From Hippopus hippopus (Eukaryota; Mollusca; Bivalvia; Cardiida; Cardiidae), in contig OX328109.1 of NCBI GenBank assembly GCA_946811185.2, positions 41,462,129-41,526,128 of the forward strand: 64,000 nucleotides of DNA, written 5' to 3'. A program made the position numbers and the translations under genes. Shown here piece after piece: positions 50,637-63,090 of this stretch; position 1 is the first letter of the stretch; every line of letters starts with the position of its first letter. The notes under the pieces were generated by a model. It saw only the letters and a program-made list of their open reading frames with translations, searched no databases and was not told the origin of the DNA.

Positions 50637-51008
50637 ACATACAGAGCAATCTATGTATACTCTTTATTGGCTTTTGTGGTACTAGACTTTGTTACTTGTT
50701 GTTTAGCCTTGGTCAATAATTGTTTTTTTGTCGTTTTTGACAAAGAAATGTTGGGATATAAAAATGGAAAGGAACAACTTGAACCGAGGCATTGTTTATC
50801 AACTGCTTTACGTTTTGATGCATTTTAATTTTACATTTGTTTTTGAATCTCATTCTGTATAGGCCTTATTTACCAACTTTTCTATACTCAATATTTTTAG
50901 TTCTTGTAAATTTATTTTTAAATTAGCCTCATGGTTTGCTGAGACAAAACATACCAGTCACTCAGAAGGCAAAGCATGGAGCACAATTATGTACAAATTT
51001 TGTTGGGG

Positions 51009-51562
51009 AATAGACTTTTGAAAACATATTTCCTATTTTCTAACTGTTTTTGATCCGTTCAGAAAACAAATCTCTTCATTTGAACGCAGTCAGTTTGGAC
51101 AAGTCTAAAATTTGTTGTCTGATAAAGAGTTAATAACCCTGAAAGCACCTTTCACTACTGTAGTTGCTTTTGCGGTCAGTGTAGATCAAGATCAGACTGC
51201 ACAAAATGTGCTGTCTGATCTTTGATCTACACTGCTTTGCTCAGACATTGTAGACAAAAGCAACGTTGAAACTACAATTATTTGGATTTTACTTTCAGTT
51301 TGAGAGTATCTGCTTGGACTATTCAGTGCCCTTAGGGTTAACTCTTTACCACATGACAAACTTTTAGGCTTGTCTAAATTCAAAGCATTTGCAGACGACA
51401 ATTTAAATTTGACTCAAATAATGGAATTTGCCTTTGATAGGTTAGAAAACATTGTGGAAAAAGAGAAAATGCTGGTACCAGCATTTTCTCCTTTTCCCAC
51501 AATGTTTTCAAGAGGCTTCTTCCTAAAAGGGTCGTTAAAAGTCGGTATTGTATGGTATTGAG
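51009..51562. mobile_element. chain A-B-A of TTAA elements
   Basis: Family A piece to 51133, family B 51130-51341 (palindrome at about 51185-51232) and family A 51338-51562 (hairpin about 51475). Adjacent members share one TTAA. Confidence 0.8.
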
Positions 51563-51725
51563 CGACAATGCTAATTGTAAGTGAGAGCATTGAGAGGTAC
51601 GCTCTACTCTTCATTTCTAAATTACAAAGACTGTCCAATAGTATAACTGAATAACTCATGACAAAAATTTGCAGACAGGAAATGCAGACGACAAGTAAAT
51701 TACATTCAAACTATGGGATTTGTCC

Positions 51726-52365
51726 TTAACTCTTTACCAAACAACAAATTTTAGGCTCTACCATATTGAAAGGTTTTGCAGATGACATACTGCACCTAGT
51801 CTAGATTATGGTACTGGTATTTACCACAGACAGGACAGAAAACAATATGGGAAAAGGAGAAAATGCTGGTCACCAGGATGTTCTTCATTTCTCACAATGT
51901 TTTCAATGGTGTGATTTGTTAGGATCATTAAAACTGCGGATTGTGTGGTAAAGGGTTAACTCTTTAACAGACAACTACCATATTTAATGCTTTTGCAGAT
52001 GACAAATTGAACCTAGCTCACATGATGGAATTTACCTGTGAAAGGGCATAAAATGTTGAAGGAAAAGTAGCAAATGCTAGTTCTCACAATGTTTTCAAAG
52101 ATGTGATATGTTAGGATCATTTAACTCTGGATTGTGTGGTAAAGGGTTAACTCTTTACCAGCCAAGTACCATATTTAACGCTTTTGCAGATGACAATTTG
52201 AACTTGGCTCACATGATGGAATTTGCTTTGTGAAAAGGGCAGAAAATGTTGAGGAAAGAGAAGAAAATGCTGTTTCCAGTATTTTCTTGTTTTTCTTCAA
52301 TTTTTTCAAGGACTCATTTCTCAGTGTCTTTAGAACTCAGGATTGTGTGCAAAAGAATTAAAAGA
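51726..52365 (+). mobile_element. three head-to-tail family A elements sharing TTAA
   Basis: 51726-51959, 51956-52150 and 52147-about 52365. The second and third share the distinctive 'GACAACTACCATATTTAA'-type left part, so one is probably a copy of the other. Confidence 0.8.
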
Positions 52366-52499
52366 AGAAAACATTGTAAGAAAAAAATTGTCTCCTTTTC
52401 CAACAGTGTTTTCAAAGGCTTTATGCTTAAGGGTGGTTAAAACAAAGAGTCAGGAGGAAAGTGTCATGAACCCACACAACTGATCTTTAAAATTTAGGA

Positions 52500-52715
52500 C
52501 TTGAATTGCATGCCAAACGAAAAAAATTAAGGCTTGCTTGAAATCATTTTCAGATGACAAATTACCATAAGCGTGGTGGAACTGATTGGATTTGTCTGTG
52601 AAAGATTAAAAACATGGTTTGAAAAGGAGAAAATAATGGTTACCAGCATTTTCTCCTTTTCCCACCATGTTTTCAAAAGTTGACTTCTTCAGGGTTGCTT
52701 AAAGTCATGATTGTG
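52500..52715 (+). mobile_element. family A element, ends worn
   Basis: The hairpin at about 52645 is good; the outer ends are degraded. Confidence 0.65.
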
Positions 52716-52717
52716 CA

Positions 52718-52945
52718 TTAACCCTTTCCCAAACAAACCCTGGTTTTCACGACCCTGAAAAAGAAGCTTTTTGAAAACATTGTGGGAAAAGGAGAAAATG
52801 CTGGTAACCAGCATTTTCTCCTTTTCCCACAATGTTTTCTACCCTCCCAGAACAAATTTCAATTTTTGAGTCACCTTAATTTTGTTATCTGCAAATGCTT
52901 TCAATTTGGACCAGTCTAAAATTTTGTCGTTTGGTAAAGAGTTAA
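52718..52945 (-). mobile_element. family A TTAA miniature element, best preserved hairpin
   Basis: TTAACCCTTTCCCAAACAAA to GGTAAAGAGTTAA. The arms pair perfectly over about 32 bases on each side of a one-base centre at about 52805. Confidence 0.92.
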
Positions 52946-53107
52946 AGGATTAAACAGAATTTACAGTGGTAAGTGAATGTAGAAAAGGCGGAACGTCCTT
53001 AGTTTCATCTCGGTGAATATTGTAGAAATTGTTTTATAGTTTGTGTTAACAAAAAAGATTTTTATTTTTTTTATCTGTTTGATTTCTTTGATTGTGTTTC
53101 TTTCTGA

Positions 53108-53203
53108 GGCTCTCTCTCCCTCTCTCTCTCTCCCTCCCTTGTCACTCTCTCTCTTTCTCTCTCACTGTCCTCTCTCTCTCTCTCTCTCTCTCTCTTCTCA
53201 TAT

Positions 53204-53251
<48 letters not shown>

Positions 53252-53268
53252 CTTTTTTCTCTCTCTCT
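53108..53268 (+). repeat. (CT)n microsatellite
   Basis: Long, interrupted CT tract; open frames on both strands here are by-products. Confidence 0.95.
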
Positions 53269-53566
53269 GAATACATTACCTGTGGTATGTGATTTATATA
53301 CTGAATCAATTACATTGCACTTTGTCATGGCAGGCAAACATATTTGTTTTTTGTGTTAAGTTAAAATTGTTCAATACATTAACAGATATATAAGAAAAAC
53401 TAAAGCAAAAGAAGAAATTGACTGTTAAATGCAATTTCTCATTCTTCAACAGTGTTTCCAAACCTTTGTATTTATTAATGTTTTGACCGGTATTAACTTG
53501 ACACATGTAACAAATTAGTTTGTTTGCCATGATAAAATGCAATGTAATTGATTCATGCCATATGAA

Positions 53567-53700
53567 AGGGGGGTTTAATGCATATGCTAAAGTGTTGACC
53601 GATGTCAGCCTGCGAAGACCACGCAGACTGACATGGGTCGGAACTTTTAGCAATTTGTAAATTTTCTTCATGGCAAAGGATATTCCACCTCAAGATCCAA
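53567..53700. repeat. family C palindrome
   Basis: 'TGACCGATGTCAGCCTGCGA' and the inverse 'CGCAGACTGACATGGGTCGG'. Confidence 0.6.
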
Positions 53701-53786
53701 ATGATTGCTTGACTAATTCAGTTTTATGGATCAATAATTACATGTATGTGGTAACTTGCTTGGTATAATACATCACGGAGATGAGT

Positions 53787-54085
53787 CTGTTGTATGGTGT
53801 TTTAACACCATTTTTCAACATTATTTCAGTTATATCGCGGAGGCCAGTGCACCTACCCGTGCTTTTCCGGAGTATCATTTACCAGTACTCCGCACAATAC
53901 TCTTTCGAAGCCACTGGCTGCTTTCCCGCATAACCATCGTCGAAACAATGGTCAGCAGTGAAAGAGGAATGAATCCTGTCGCAATGACCATCATCAATCG
54001 TCTGAAAGAAATCGGCCGAGCCGGTAATCGATGCAGCGACCCCCTGTTCTCAAGTCCTGCACCGACTGAGCTACGGCTGCTTTGC
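53787..54085 (-). mobile_element. tRNA-derived SINE
   Basis: Reverse copy: 'TGGTGTTTTAACACCATTTT', 'CGCGGAGGCCAGTGCACCTA', 'GAGGAATGAATCCTGTCGCA' and a head 'ACCGACTGAGCTACGG'. Confidence 0.8.
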
Positions 54086-54372
54086 GCATATACTAAAGAC
54101 TCAATTTGTTTAACCATTCAATGTCGCCATACTTTTAATGAAAAATAAATAAGATTCATGACCTCCAGGGGACAATGGTAAGCGAAATTACCAACTATAA
54201 CATGCAAAGATAAAATCCAGATGTATCTTCCTTTCCTGAGGCCTTCCAATTAACACTCATGCATGTTATGTGTAGCTTGTCCCCTAAAATCGTCATGTCA
54301 CCAAGAAAAAATCATTATTGATATAGACTAATGCCACCGATTAAAGCAAGTATTTTGAGGTAAACAACATTT

Positions 54373-54601
54373 TTAACCCTTTACCAAACAATCCCTGATT
54401 TTTATGACCCTGAGATAGAAGCCTTTTGAAAACATTGTGGGAAAAGGAGAAAATGCTGGTAACCAGCATTTTCTCCTTTTCCCACAATGTTTTCTACCCT
54501 GCTGGAAACAAATTTCAGTTTTTGAGTTACGTTTATTTTGTCGTCTGCAAGTGCTTTCAATTTGGACCAGTCTAAAATTTTGTCGTCTAGTAAAAAGTTA
54601 A
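54373..54601 (-). mobile_element. family A TTAA miniature element, full length
   Basis: TTAACCCTTTACCAAACAAT to AGTAAAAAGTTAA, 229 bp, with a near-perfect hairpin at about 54460. Confidence 0.9.
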
Positions 54602-54604
54602 GCA

Positions 54605-57255
54605 AAGTTTTGATGGAGGCCTAGCTACTTTAAAAAAAAATATCTAACAGAATATAAGGAAAGCTAAAATAACGAGACTAAGTTTTGATGCCAATTCTCG
54701 GTAATAAACGGGACAATCTTGATTGTTCCCCCGGATTCGATAGAAGAATCTGATTTTGTTCTGTTTGATATGAGAGAAAGCTCCCATAGAGACTTGTTTT
54801 TAACACTGCTGCCATTTTTTCAACACACTGCACTTGGTCAGACGAAAAAAAAAAGAGGTAGACTTCATTAAACGCTCATTCTCACTAATAGGGAACATTT
54901 TAGAAGAAACCATGTCGCAGCCCTCTACATTGAGTATAAACAGTAATTATGTGGTAATTACTAACAATAATGGAGCAGGGAGGGTAGTCCGTTAAATGTA
55001 AACACTTACAAACCGTTACCTACTATAATGCTGCATGAGGTGCGAATTCAAAGACACAAAATGATGCCTATGTTACCTGTCGCAACGGCAGACTTGCTAT
55101 TTCTGGGGTCAAATTCATTACTAGATGTGTTGCAAATACGGTCACTATTATTCTTAATTCGTCAGCGATATCAGTATTTCTAATTTCGCAGATCCATACT
55201 GATGAAAAATAGCACATAGCAGAGCACCAGTGCATAAATAGTCTGTCGCCAGATTCAGCGTGCCTACGTTACCCTGCCAGAAATCTTAATCCATTTTATG
55301 TAAAAGATAATCAGATATTCTTTTTTCACTGCCTAAACATCAGTCAACACATACTTTGATGATACATGGATTTTCAACCATGCCCATTCGAGCATATTTC
55401 AATTGTGCTGTGTCTACATGTATCAAGGAGAATTGTTATAAAAATTAGCGATATCTACGTTACATACCATGTTACATTTATCGGCTTACACATTCATGTT
55501 TTATGCAGTATTTTCAACCCCTCGTATCTAGGCCACTATTGAGTAACATAAATTTTGAACAAATACAACAATCTATGAATAAACTGATGAAATGTATAAT
55601 GAAAATACCTACGTTACTGATACCTATGTTATCATTACGTTACCAAAGGAACGGGTGTGAAATGTTTAGCCACTTCTGACATCATTTTTATCAATGACAT
55701 TCTTGGATTTGTCGTACCCATTGGTAAAAACAGCATGGCGGCTATATTTGCATGTGTAAAATGTACTTTGTTTGAAGTGAATTGTTTTTTTTCCTGTTAC
55801 TTTATCACGGGGGCAAGACTCTTTGATTTATTCTACTAATCTTATAGGTATCCAGTATAGTACTACCGGTATTTGAATACTTTTGTATTATTAAATGCTT
55901 TTGAAGATGTCGATTTCACCATCATTAGAATGTGCATGTCCTCTGAAATATGCATACCTACGTTACTGGTAGGTAACGTAGGTATTAACAAATTTTACTG
56001 CATAGTGTAATTTCAAATTTTGTTAAATGTCGATATTCGGTATTTCAGGTGAAAGTAGGGTGTCTCGTTTATTACATGTGCCTATATATTTGATAAATCA
56101 CACATAACTTATACAGGATTTGTGAAAACGTTAGATATGAAATGTCTCTTTGAACTAAAGACGGAGTTTTATTTTATTTATTATTATTATTTTCTTTAAT
56201 AAAAGAAATCTTTATTGCTAATCTGCCACACTGTTGATTGTGTGAACTTTTGGGGGGAAAAGAGTCATTTTTCACAGTATAGGTATCACCATCGAAGTCC
56301 CGGTAAAAGATATGAACTAAATTAAGTGAGGTAGTTATTGCTTGTATTTCTGTGATCTATGCTTCTGCGGTTTAGATCGGAAAAGTAGGAGCTGAAATTA
56401 TACAGGACTGTCGAGTATGTAACAAAGCAAAGCTCAGAAATGAATATCTACAAAACAAAGGGTGGGAAATACTTAATTCAAGCAACTAGAAACACGAAGA
56501 TAGAAATGAGAAAATATAATTGGTGGACAGGTGTTTGAAAGAAAGAACTGGTAAGAGACTATAAATGATTTTTGTTCTAAACTCAAATGATACGTTAGAA
56601 AAGAAGCTAAGACAAAGGCAAAGTAATTTCATACAATCAAGAGTGGATACTCTTAAGATGATAGATCTACATGAACAAGAGCATAAAATATCAGGGTGCA
56701 AAGTAAACCATGAAATTGACCAGCTAAATTTGACCCGTGGGGAAAAAAACATCCCCGGATAGTATACCTACGTTGCCTTCGTAACCATGTTTTACAATAT
56801 CTGTATGTTGGAAATCAATACTCAAAGATATGAGATTATTTTTTCCTATGTGAAAAACTTTTGCACTTACAATTTGCATAATACAACATCAAAATTGCTT
56901 AGTTTCAGCTCCTAAGATAATAAAACCTATAAACATTGACTCTGAAAGTAAACGTCAAATTTCGCATCACGCTGAAATATAGAATTCCCAATTGTTAGGT
57001 TGAGAAATATATTATCATTGTCGAGTCTTGTCATTTCGGTATGGTATGCATACTGCTTATTCGTTCTGGACATTTATTTGACAACTTGGGTGTTTGTACA
57101 AGTACTTTAGACATTATCCATATAATTTGATACTTACGTTACCATTTCTATTGGTTAAATTATGTGCTTGTGGACTCAAAATCGATATAATTTCATTTCA
57201 TGTTCTATTTGATTGTATTAGTACTGTTTCCTGGTTTACAAAAATGTAAAGGGGT
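54605..57255. other. repeat-poor stretch with a clustered TACGTTAC motif
   Basis: No convincing exon. TACGTTAC or a one-base variant occurs near 55070, 55262, 55455, 55607, 55636, 55958, 55975 (reverse) and 57133, and ACCTACGTTGCC near 56765. Bases 55956-55983 form an 11-base inverted repeat. Confidence 0.5.
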
Positions 57256-57260
57256 CTCTT

Positions 57261-57487
57261 TTAACTCATTACCAGACGACAAATTTTTGGCTTGTCCAAA
57301 TCGAAAGCATTTGCAGATGACAAAATAAAAGTGACTGAAAATTTGAAAATTGTTTTGTGAAGGGTAGAAAACATTGTGGGAAAAGGAGAAAATGCTGGTT
57401 ACCAGCATTTTTTCCTTTTCCCACAATGTTTTCTAAAAGCTTCTTTCTCAGGGTCGTCAAAAGTAGGGATTGTGTGGTAATGGGTTA
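57261..57487 (+). mobile_element. family A TTAA miniature element
   Basis: TTAACTCATTACCAGACGAC to GGTAATGGGTTAA. The hairpin is at about 57395. Confidence 0.88.
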
Positions 57488-57489
57488 AA

Positions 57490-58660
57490 GACCACCATTA
57501 ACAATTCAATGGAATGTGAAGCTTACTTTCTTTGCATGTTAATGAAAACTACTTTTGAACATTGTTTTTGACGACTGTAATCGGTCTGTGAAGGCATATA
57601 CAAGTATTTTAAAATAATCCATAGATAGATAGAAATAATTTTGAAACTATTTATGAAAAGTTGAATAACTCAAAAGACATTTACTTGATTCTTTAATTGA
57701 CGACAAATTTAACACACTCCAACAGTAATGTAGAAATCAGTTCGTTCGTACCATGTCATGTCTGTTTTGTATATTTTGGTTCAGGATGTTTTGATGCAGC
57801 GCAGCTTGTGCTTAATTAAGCTCAGATGATAGCTTCATAATATGCAATTATCAGAAATCGGCTTTTCTCATGTTGATTTTTGACGAGATATGACATCCAA
57901 AGAGTTCCTTATTATTGAGAATGAGCGTAAAGTCGAACCGTAATAATTATGCAGTGATAAACGAGTCTTGTTCATTTCTAAGGTTTTTATAGACACTGTT
58001 ATAGACAAGGCAATCACTAGGAATAAACGGGACATTGGGAAAAGTTCTAAAATCATTTTAATTATTGATTAGATGAAAAAAAAAAAAAAAATTAAGAGCT
58101 CTATGATCAGTGAACATGTTTACTGTTTGAAAGCATATGATTCTTGAAAATTATTTCACCTTAGGCATATTTTATGAAAAAGAATAGAATACTTTTCAAG
58201 CAATTACAGCATCATTTTTATGAAAATATATTTTTCGAAACCAACATGGTGCATACTTTTCCTGGTAACATACTTATATACCAATCGACGTGAAATTTTA
58301 TCAGAATTACAACAAAAGCATTTAAAATTGTCCAAAGCTGATTAAGCTTGGAAAGCGGCTTCTTTTCTGTGCAATAGTGGTTTTTAAAATCATGCAGAAT
58401 TTATAATGCATGTACATTCATATACATAAGTGAAACTTCGTAAAAATGAGTTCAAAGCTGGTGAAATTCCAAATTCGGTAAATTTAAACATGGAACTATG
58501 TGGCGAAATGAAGCAAAGTGATAAAATATTACATGAAAAATTTCGGATCTTTATACGCCTATTGGTCATGTTTCTTGAGAATGAGTCTGAACTCGGGATT
58601 GTCCGGTTAAAGCGCTAAGGGAGGTAACCCTTACAAAATTTCTGAAAATAGCACTCGGGG
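57490..58660. other. no gene or clear repeat seen
   Basis: AT-rich sequence. A 62-codon frame at 58430-58618 has no recognisable domain and no support. Confidence 0.4.
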
Positions 58661-58675
58661 TTATTGCTCTTACGA

Positions 58676-59259
58676 GGGACTCCCTAAAACGCTGAATTCT
58701 CTGCTGAATTCAGCAACTTGCTGATCAGCAGATATACACTAAAACGCTGAACAGCTGAATTGTTGAAAAAATAAAGATATGATATTTATCAACTTTATTA
58801 TGCAGTTATATGTCTTTTATTAAAATTTATATAATTATATTATTGATTTCTAGGGGGTTTTGTTCTTTTTTTTTGTTTGTTTGTTTTTATTTGATTTCTC
58901 GAGATATGAAATTTAAATTAGGTATTACGTTGCTGAATTGTTGGTAAAATGAATATATGATTTTAGATCCTTCCCAAAGCAAAAAACGTAGTATTATTTT
59001 CTGATTGACATTTTTGAAAATAAAACTATTTTATCTGTGATATTTTGGCTATTTTACGAGAAAAGTAAGTTTGAGAAAGGTTTTGTTGCTGAATTGCTGA
59101 TAAAATGAATGTTTGCTTTTAAATGTTTTCTAATGCATTAACATATCATCATCATTATTATTATTATTATTAGTAGTAGTAGTAGTTTTTAATAAATGAG
59201 ATTTGTTACAAGATAACACATTTTTAAAAAAAGTGTTTTGCTTCGTGTGCTTACGATAA
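58676..59259 (+). repeat. left inverted end of the 4.4-kb element
   Basis: Pairs with 62498-63090 in inverse orientation. Sub-repeats 'TTGCTGAATTGYTGRTAAAA' occur inside, and a TTA/TAG simple repeat lies at about 59150-59185. Confidence 0.85.
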
Positions 59260-60188
59260 TTGTAAGCAATCAAAGAAAAGTAGAGCCACAAGGTTCTTGT
59301 ATTTGTAATCTTATCAAAGTAGATATATGACGTTTGAATATATGTTTTGGGGTTTTCGATGCAATTATGTATACAAGTCACAACAACAACAAAAAAAAAA
59401 AAAAAGATTTTGTCGTGACAAACCATCGAAGTGCTATGGCTCCAGTTGAAGACTAGGACCAGCATTTGTATCCGACTCTGATAAGGCATTATCATAAATT
59501 TGAGGAAAATTTGAGGATAGCTAGGTACATAAGCTATGAATCAAGTGCACAGCGAAGACCCTGATCAGTCTAGGTGGCATATGCTCATTGGTTCATTGCT
59601 GAGTGATCATTTCACCTTGTTGGTATAGTCATGATGTGCGTATGCATGTGCTCACGTCCATTCTGTAGAACATTTACATGGGTGACCAAAAGTTATTCAG
59701 TAAGAAATTCTGTTACAGTAATAATCGTATTTGAGACAATACACTCAGAGCTGCAAACAATTACTCCTAAATGTGATTTTCCTGTTGTTAGTTGGTTTTG
59801 AAGGACTAAATGGCAGTAACTGCTACAGATCTTTAACTGAAGCCGATTCTGCTTGCCTAATAACCCAATTCTTACAGTAGCACTGGTGTACAATGTTACC
59901 ACGTGCATCGGAATTATAAATTGGTATTCAGTAGCGACATAAGTCATATTTTGCCTCTCAGACTTTTAACGATAAGAGACAGCTCACATTGACAAATTCT
60001 AAATAGTAAATTTAACTATCGTGTCAATATTGTTTGAATTCTGTAAAGTATGCATACTGTTTGAAAGTGCTAAGTGTGCATAACTGGAAACCAAGTTGTG
60101 CTACCTGAAAAGTCGTATTATCGTAATATGTATATTAAGTCCCTCCACTACTGTTTATCACACTGATTGGATTATCTTTCCAATACTG

Positions 60189-60420
60189 GGGTCCTGCGTG
60201 GCTCAGTGGTAAAGTGTAGGGCTTGTGACCTGGAGGCCTCTGGTTCGAGTCTAAATGGATCCGCCGGGCCTTTCGTGGGAGTGTCCTTGGGCAAGACTCT
60301 TCACAGCTCAAGCCTAGTTCTGGTGAAACTCAGGAAATACATGAATATGTGAGCTGTCGCTCTAATATAACTGAAATGATGTTGAAAGCGGCGTAAAACA
60401 CCATTCAATCAATCAATCAG
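60189..60420 (+). mobile_element. tRNA-derived SINE with 14-bp target duplication
   Basis: Head GGGTCCTGCGTGGCTCAGTG (box A) and GGTTCGAGTC (box B), tail CATTCAATCAATCAATCA. Flanks TCTTTCCAATACTG (60175-60188) and TCTTTCCAGTACTG (60421-60434). Confidence 0.9.
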
Positions 60421-60479
60421 TCTTTCCAGTACTGTTTTAATCCTGGTAAGTCGACATACTGTTGAAGGTAGGCAGTCTA

Positions 60480-60610
60480 ACCCAATTGCACACAATCCTG
60501 ATTTTTAACAACCCTGCTGGAGAGGGCTTTTAAGAATATTGTGGGTAAAGGAGAAAATGCTGGTTACAGGCATATTCTCTTTTTTCCACAATGTGTCGTA
60601 CTCGGGGGAA
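60480..60610 (-). mobile_element. family A fragment inside the 4.4-kb element
   Basis: 'ACCCAATTGCACACAATCCT' to the hairpin at about 60560; the rest is lost. Confidence 0.6.
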
Positions 60611-60774
60611 AATACTTCAGTTTATTTGTATCACTTTCGACATTGTTGCATGCAAGGGCCTTCATTTTGCAAGGGTCAAGAAATCGTTTTGGCTCAGGGT
60701 ATACTCTTATCCCGCTAAATAACTAAAATAAAACTCAAGCTTATAGTAAAAACCGAAAGTTGCTATTTCAAATG

Positions 60775-60910
60775 TATTTTCAGGGGAAAGATATCTCCTT
60801 ATCGGACAGTGTACATCCAAGATCAGACTGTCCGTTCTGTGCAGTATAATCTCGATCAACACTATCCAAAAAAGGTCCTTGAGTCGCGCTTAACAGTCTA
60901 TGGGATTACT
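60775..60910 (+). mobile_element. family B fragment inside the 4.4-kb element
   Basis: Worn palindrome CATCCAAGATCAGACTG / CAGTATAATCTCGATC. Confidence 0.55.
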
Positions 60911-61522
60911 GGAAACCTACTGGTTGTGATACTTGGAGAATCTCTTATCTCTGTAACTTATGATATGACAGGTTTGTTAATTATTTATCACTGATTGGAT
61001 TATAGTGGCAAATTGTTTGAAACATGTAAAGTCAGTATACTGTTTAAAAGAAGGGAGTGTGCCGTTGTCTGCGCATGTCATATTCTTCGAAGATTCGACA
61101 CTCTTATTGGATTATCTTTCCAATATTGTTTTAATCCCGTTAAGTCGGTATACTGTTAAAGGTAGGCAGTGTGTTTAACCCTTAACCACACAGTCCTTAC
61201 TTTTAACAAGTTTTTTAGCTGTCATCACTAACTGTAATTAGATTATCTTGCAAGATGACAGGATTTGAATCCCTTAAATTCTACATGTCACTTCTACATA
61301 TCGCTAAAAAGTAGAAAGTGTTATTCACTGGAAATCGATTAGTGATGCTTTGAAATTTTCTTCTTTTTCTTATTATGAGACGACAATCCTGTTCTTTGAT
61401 TGCAATTGTTAGCATCCTTAACTTTTTTGTTCCACTCAATCATTCTGTGAATGTTAATATCGATAAAAAGCAATGAAATAGATATCCTGGTCTTTTTGGT
61501 ACTTTTAACTCAAGTTCTGTCA

Positions 61523-61568
61523 ATCGTAGCAGGGATCGTATATAACAAATTACGATCCCTGATCGTAG
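61523..61568. mobile_element. 32-bp palindromic insertion with perfect 7-bp target duplication
   Basis: The insert is 61530-61561 (CAGGGATCGTATATAA...TTACGATCCCTG). ATCGTAG flanks it on both sides (61523-61529, 61562-61568). Confidence 0.8.
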
Positions 61569-62344
61569 AAAATAAGATGATAATTATGTGCAAATGTTTC
61601 AAGTGATATAAATGAAAATGAAATTTCTGTGTAACCATTTTAAGCTTGGTGCTTCAATCAGCTAACAAAGGGTCCGCTTTTTACATTACATGCACTTCAA
61701 AGATATTATTGGAGCAAATTAGTATAACTCTTAAAATGCTGAGAAAGGTAGAAAAAAATTGTTGGCCTTTCCTTTCAGACAGCCGAAACATGTCAGTCTG
61801 AAGCCGGATTCTGTTACTTGTTCTACAATGTAAAAGAAAACGTCGTTTAGTTTTTAAAATAAAAAAAAATGTCGCACATAATTTCATGGAAACAGACATA
61901 GGATGTTTGCATTATGGTCGCTAAATCATCCTAGCTTTCCTTAAACGGACAAGGGAGCTAGAGATATTTCAGTGAGCTGAGTTTGATGTCAATTAGCAGA
62001 TATTCATCATTTTTTATTTTTCTAAATAGTGATATTAATAGTTTTTACAAGTCTTCAAAACGAACCAACAGCATGGCCGAGTCAAATATTAAGTTAAGGG
62101 GCTAAAATTTTCCTTAGTCAGTTAAGATACTTCTCATCTCAATATTAAAGTTGGGGGATTTTTCAAGTAGCACAACTTGGTGTGTAGTTAAGCACACTCC
62201 CTTCTTTTAAACAGTAGACTGACTTTACATGTTTCAAACAATTTGCCACTGTAATCCAATCAGTGATAAACTAATTAACAGACCTGTCATATCGTAAGTT
62301 ACAAAGATAAGAGATTCTCCAAGTATCACAACCAGCAGGTGTCC

Positions 62345-62497
62345 AATTAATCCTGTACCATACTACAATTGAAGGTTCCTGCAAACAACAATGTCCAAAG
62401 TGATACAAAAAACAAAACTGAAGCTCTTTGCCAAGGTACGACACGTTGTGGAAAAAGAAGAATATGCTTGTAACCAGCATTTTCTCCTTTACCCACA
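62345..62497 (-). mobile_element. family A fragment inside the 4.4-kb element
   Basis: 'TTAATCCTGTACCATACTAC' start and hairpin at about 62465, cut at the edge of the right inverted end. Confidence 0.55.
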
Positions 62498-63090
62498 GTT
62501 ATCGTAAGCACACGAAGCAAAAAACTTTTTTGAAATGTGTTATCTTGTAACTAACTCATGTATTAAAACCTACTACTACTACTACCACTTCTACTACTAT
62601 TACTAATGATGATGAATGTGATGATTATTATGTTATATATGCATTAGAAAGTATTTAAAATCAAAGATTCATTTTATCAGCAATTCAGTAACAAAACCTT
62701 GCTCAAACTTACTTTTCTCGTAAAATAGCCAAAATATCACAGATGAAATAGTTTTAATTTCAAATTATCAATCAGAAAAAAAAAAAAAAATACTGCGTTT
62801 TTTGCTTCATGAAGTATCTAAAATCATATATTCATTTTTACCAACAATTCAGCAACGTAATACTTAATTTAACTTTCGTAACTAAATCCTCCCCCCCCCC
62901 CCCCCCCCCCCAGAAATCAATAATATAATCATATAAATTCTAATAAAAGACATATAACTGCATAATAAAGTTTACAAAAATATCATCTTTATTTTTTCAA
63001 CAATTCAGCTGTTCAGCGTTTTAGTGTATATCTGCTGATCAGCAGGTTGCTGAATTCAGCAGAAAATTCAGCGTTTTAGGGAGTCCCCCC
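62498..63090 (-). repeat. right inverted end of the 4.4-kb element
   Basis: Inverse of 58676-59259, with a C run (about 62889-62911) where the left copy has a short G run, and three extra C at the tip. Confidence 0.85.

Noticed and set aside
53071..53337. arginine/glutamate-rich and serine/leucine-rich proteins
   Set aside because: These frames are translations of the CT microsatellite on both strands.
53306..53671. 121-residue minus-strand frame
   Set aside because: It has no recognisable domain and runs through part of a family C palindrome; no splice or start context supports it.
58430..58618. 62-residue protein next to the 4.4-kb element
   Set aside because: There is no domain, no splice sites and no coding signature; it could not be supported.
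59130..59495. 121-residue minus-strand frame
   Set aside because: It overlaps the left inverted end and its TTA/TAG simple repeat; the asparagine run comes from that repeat.
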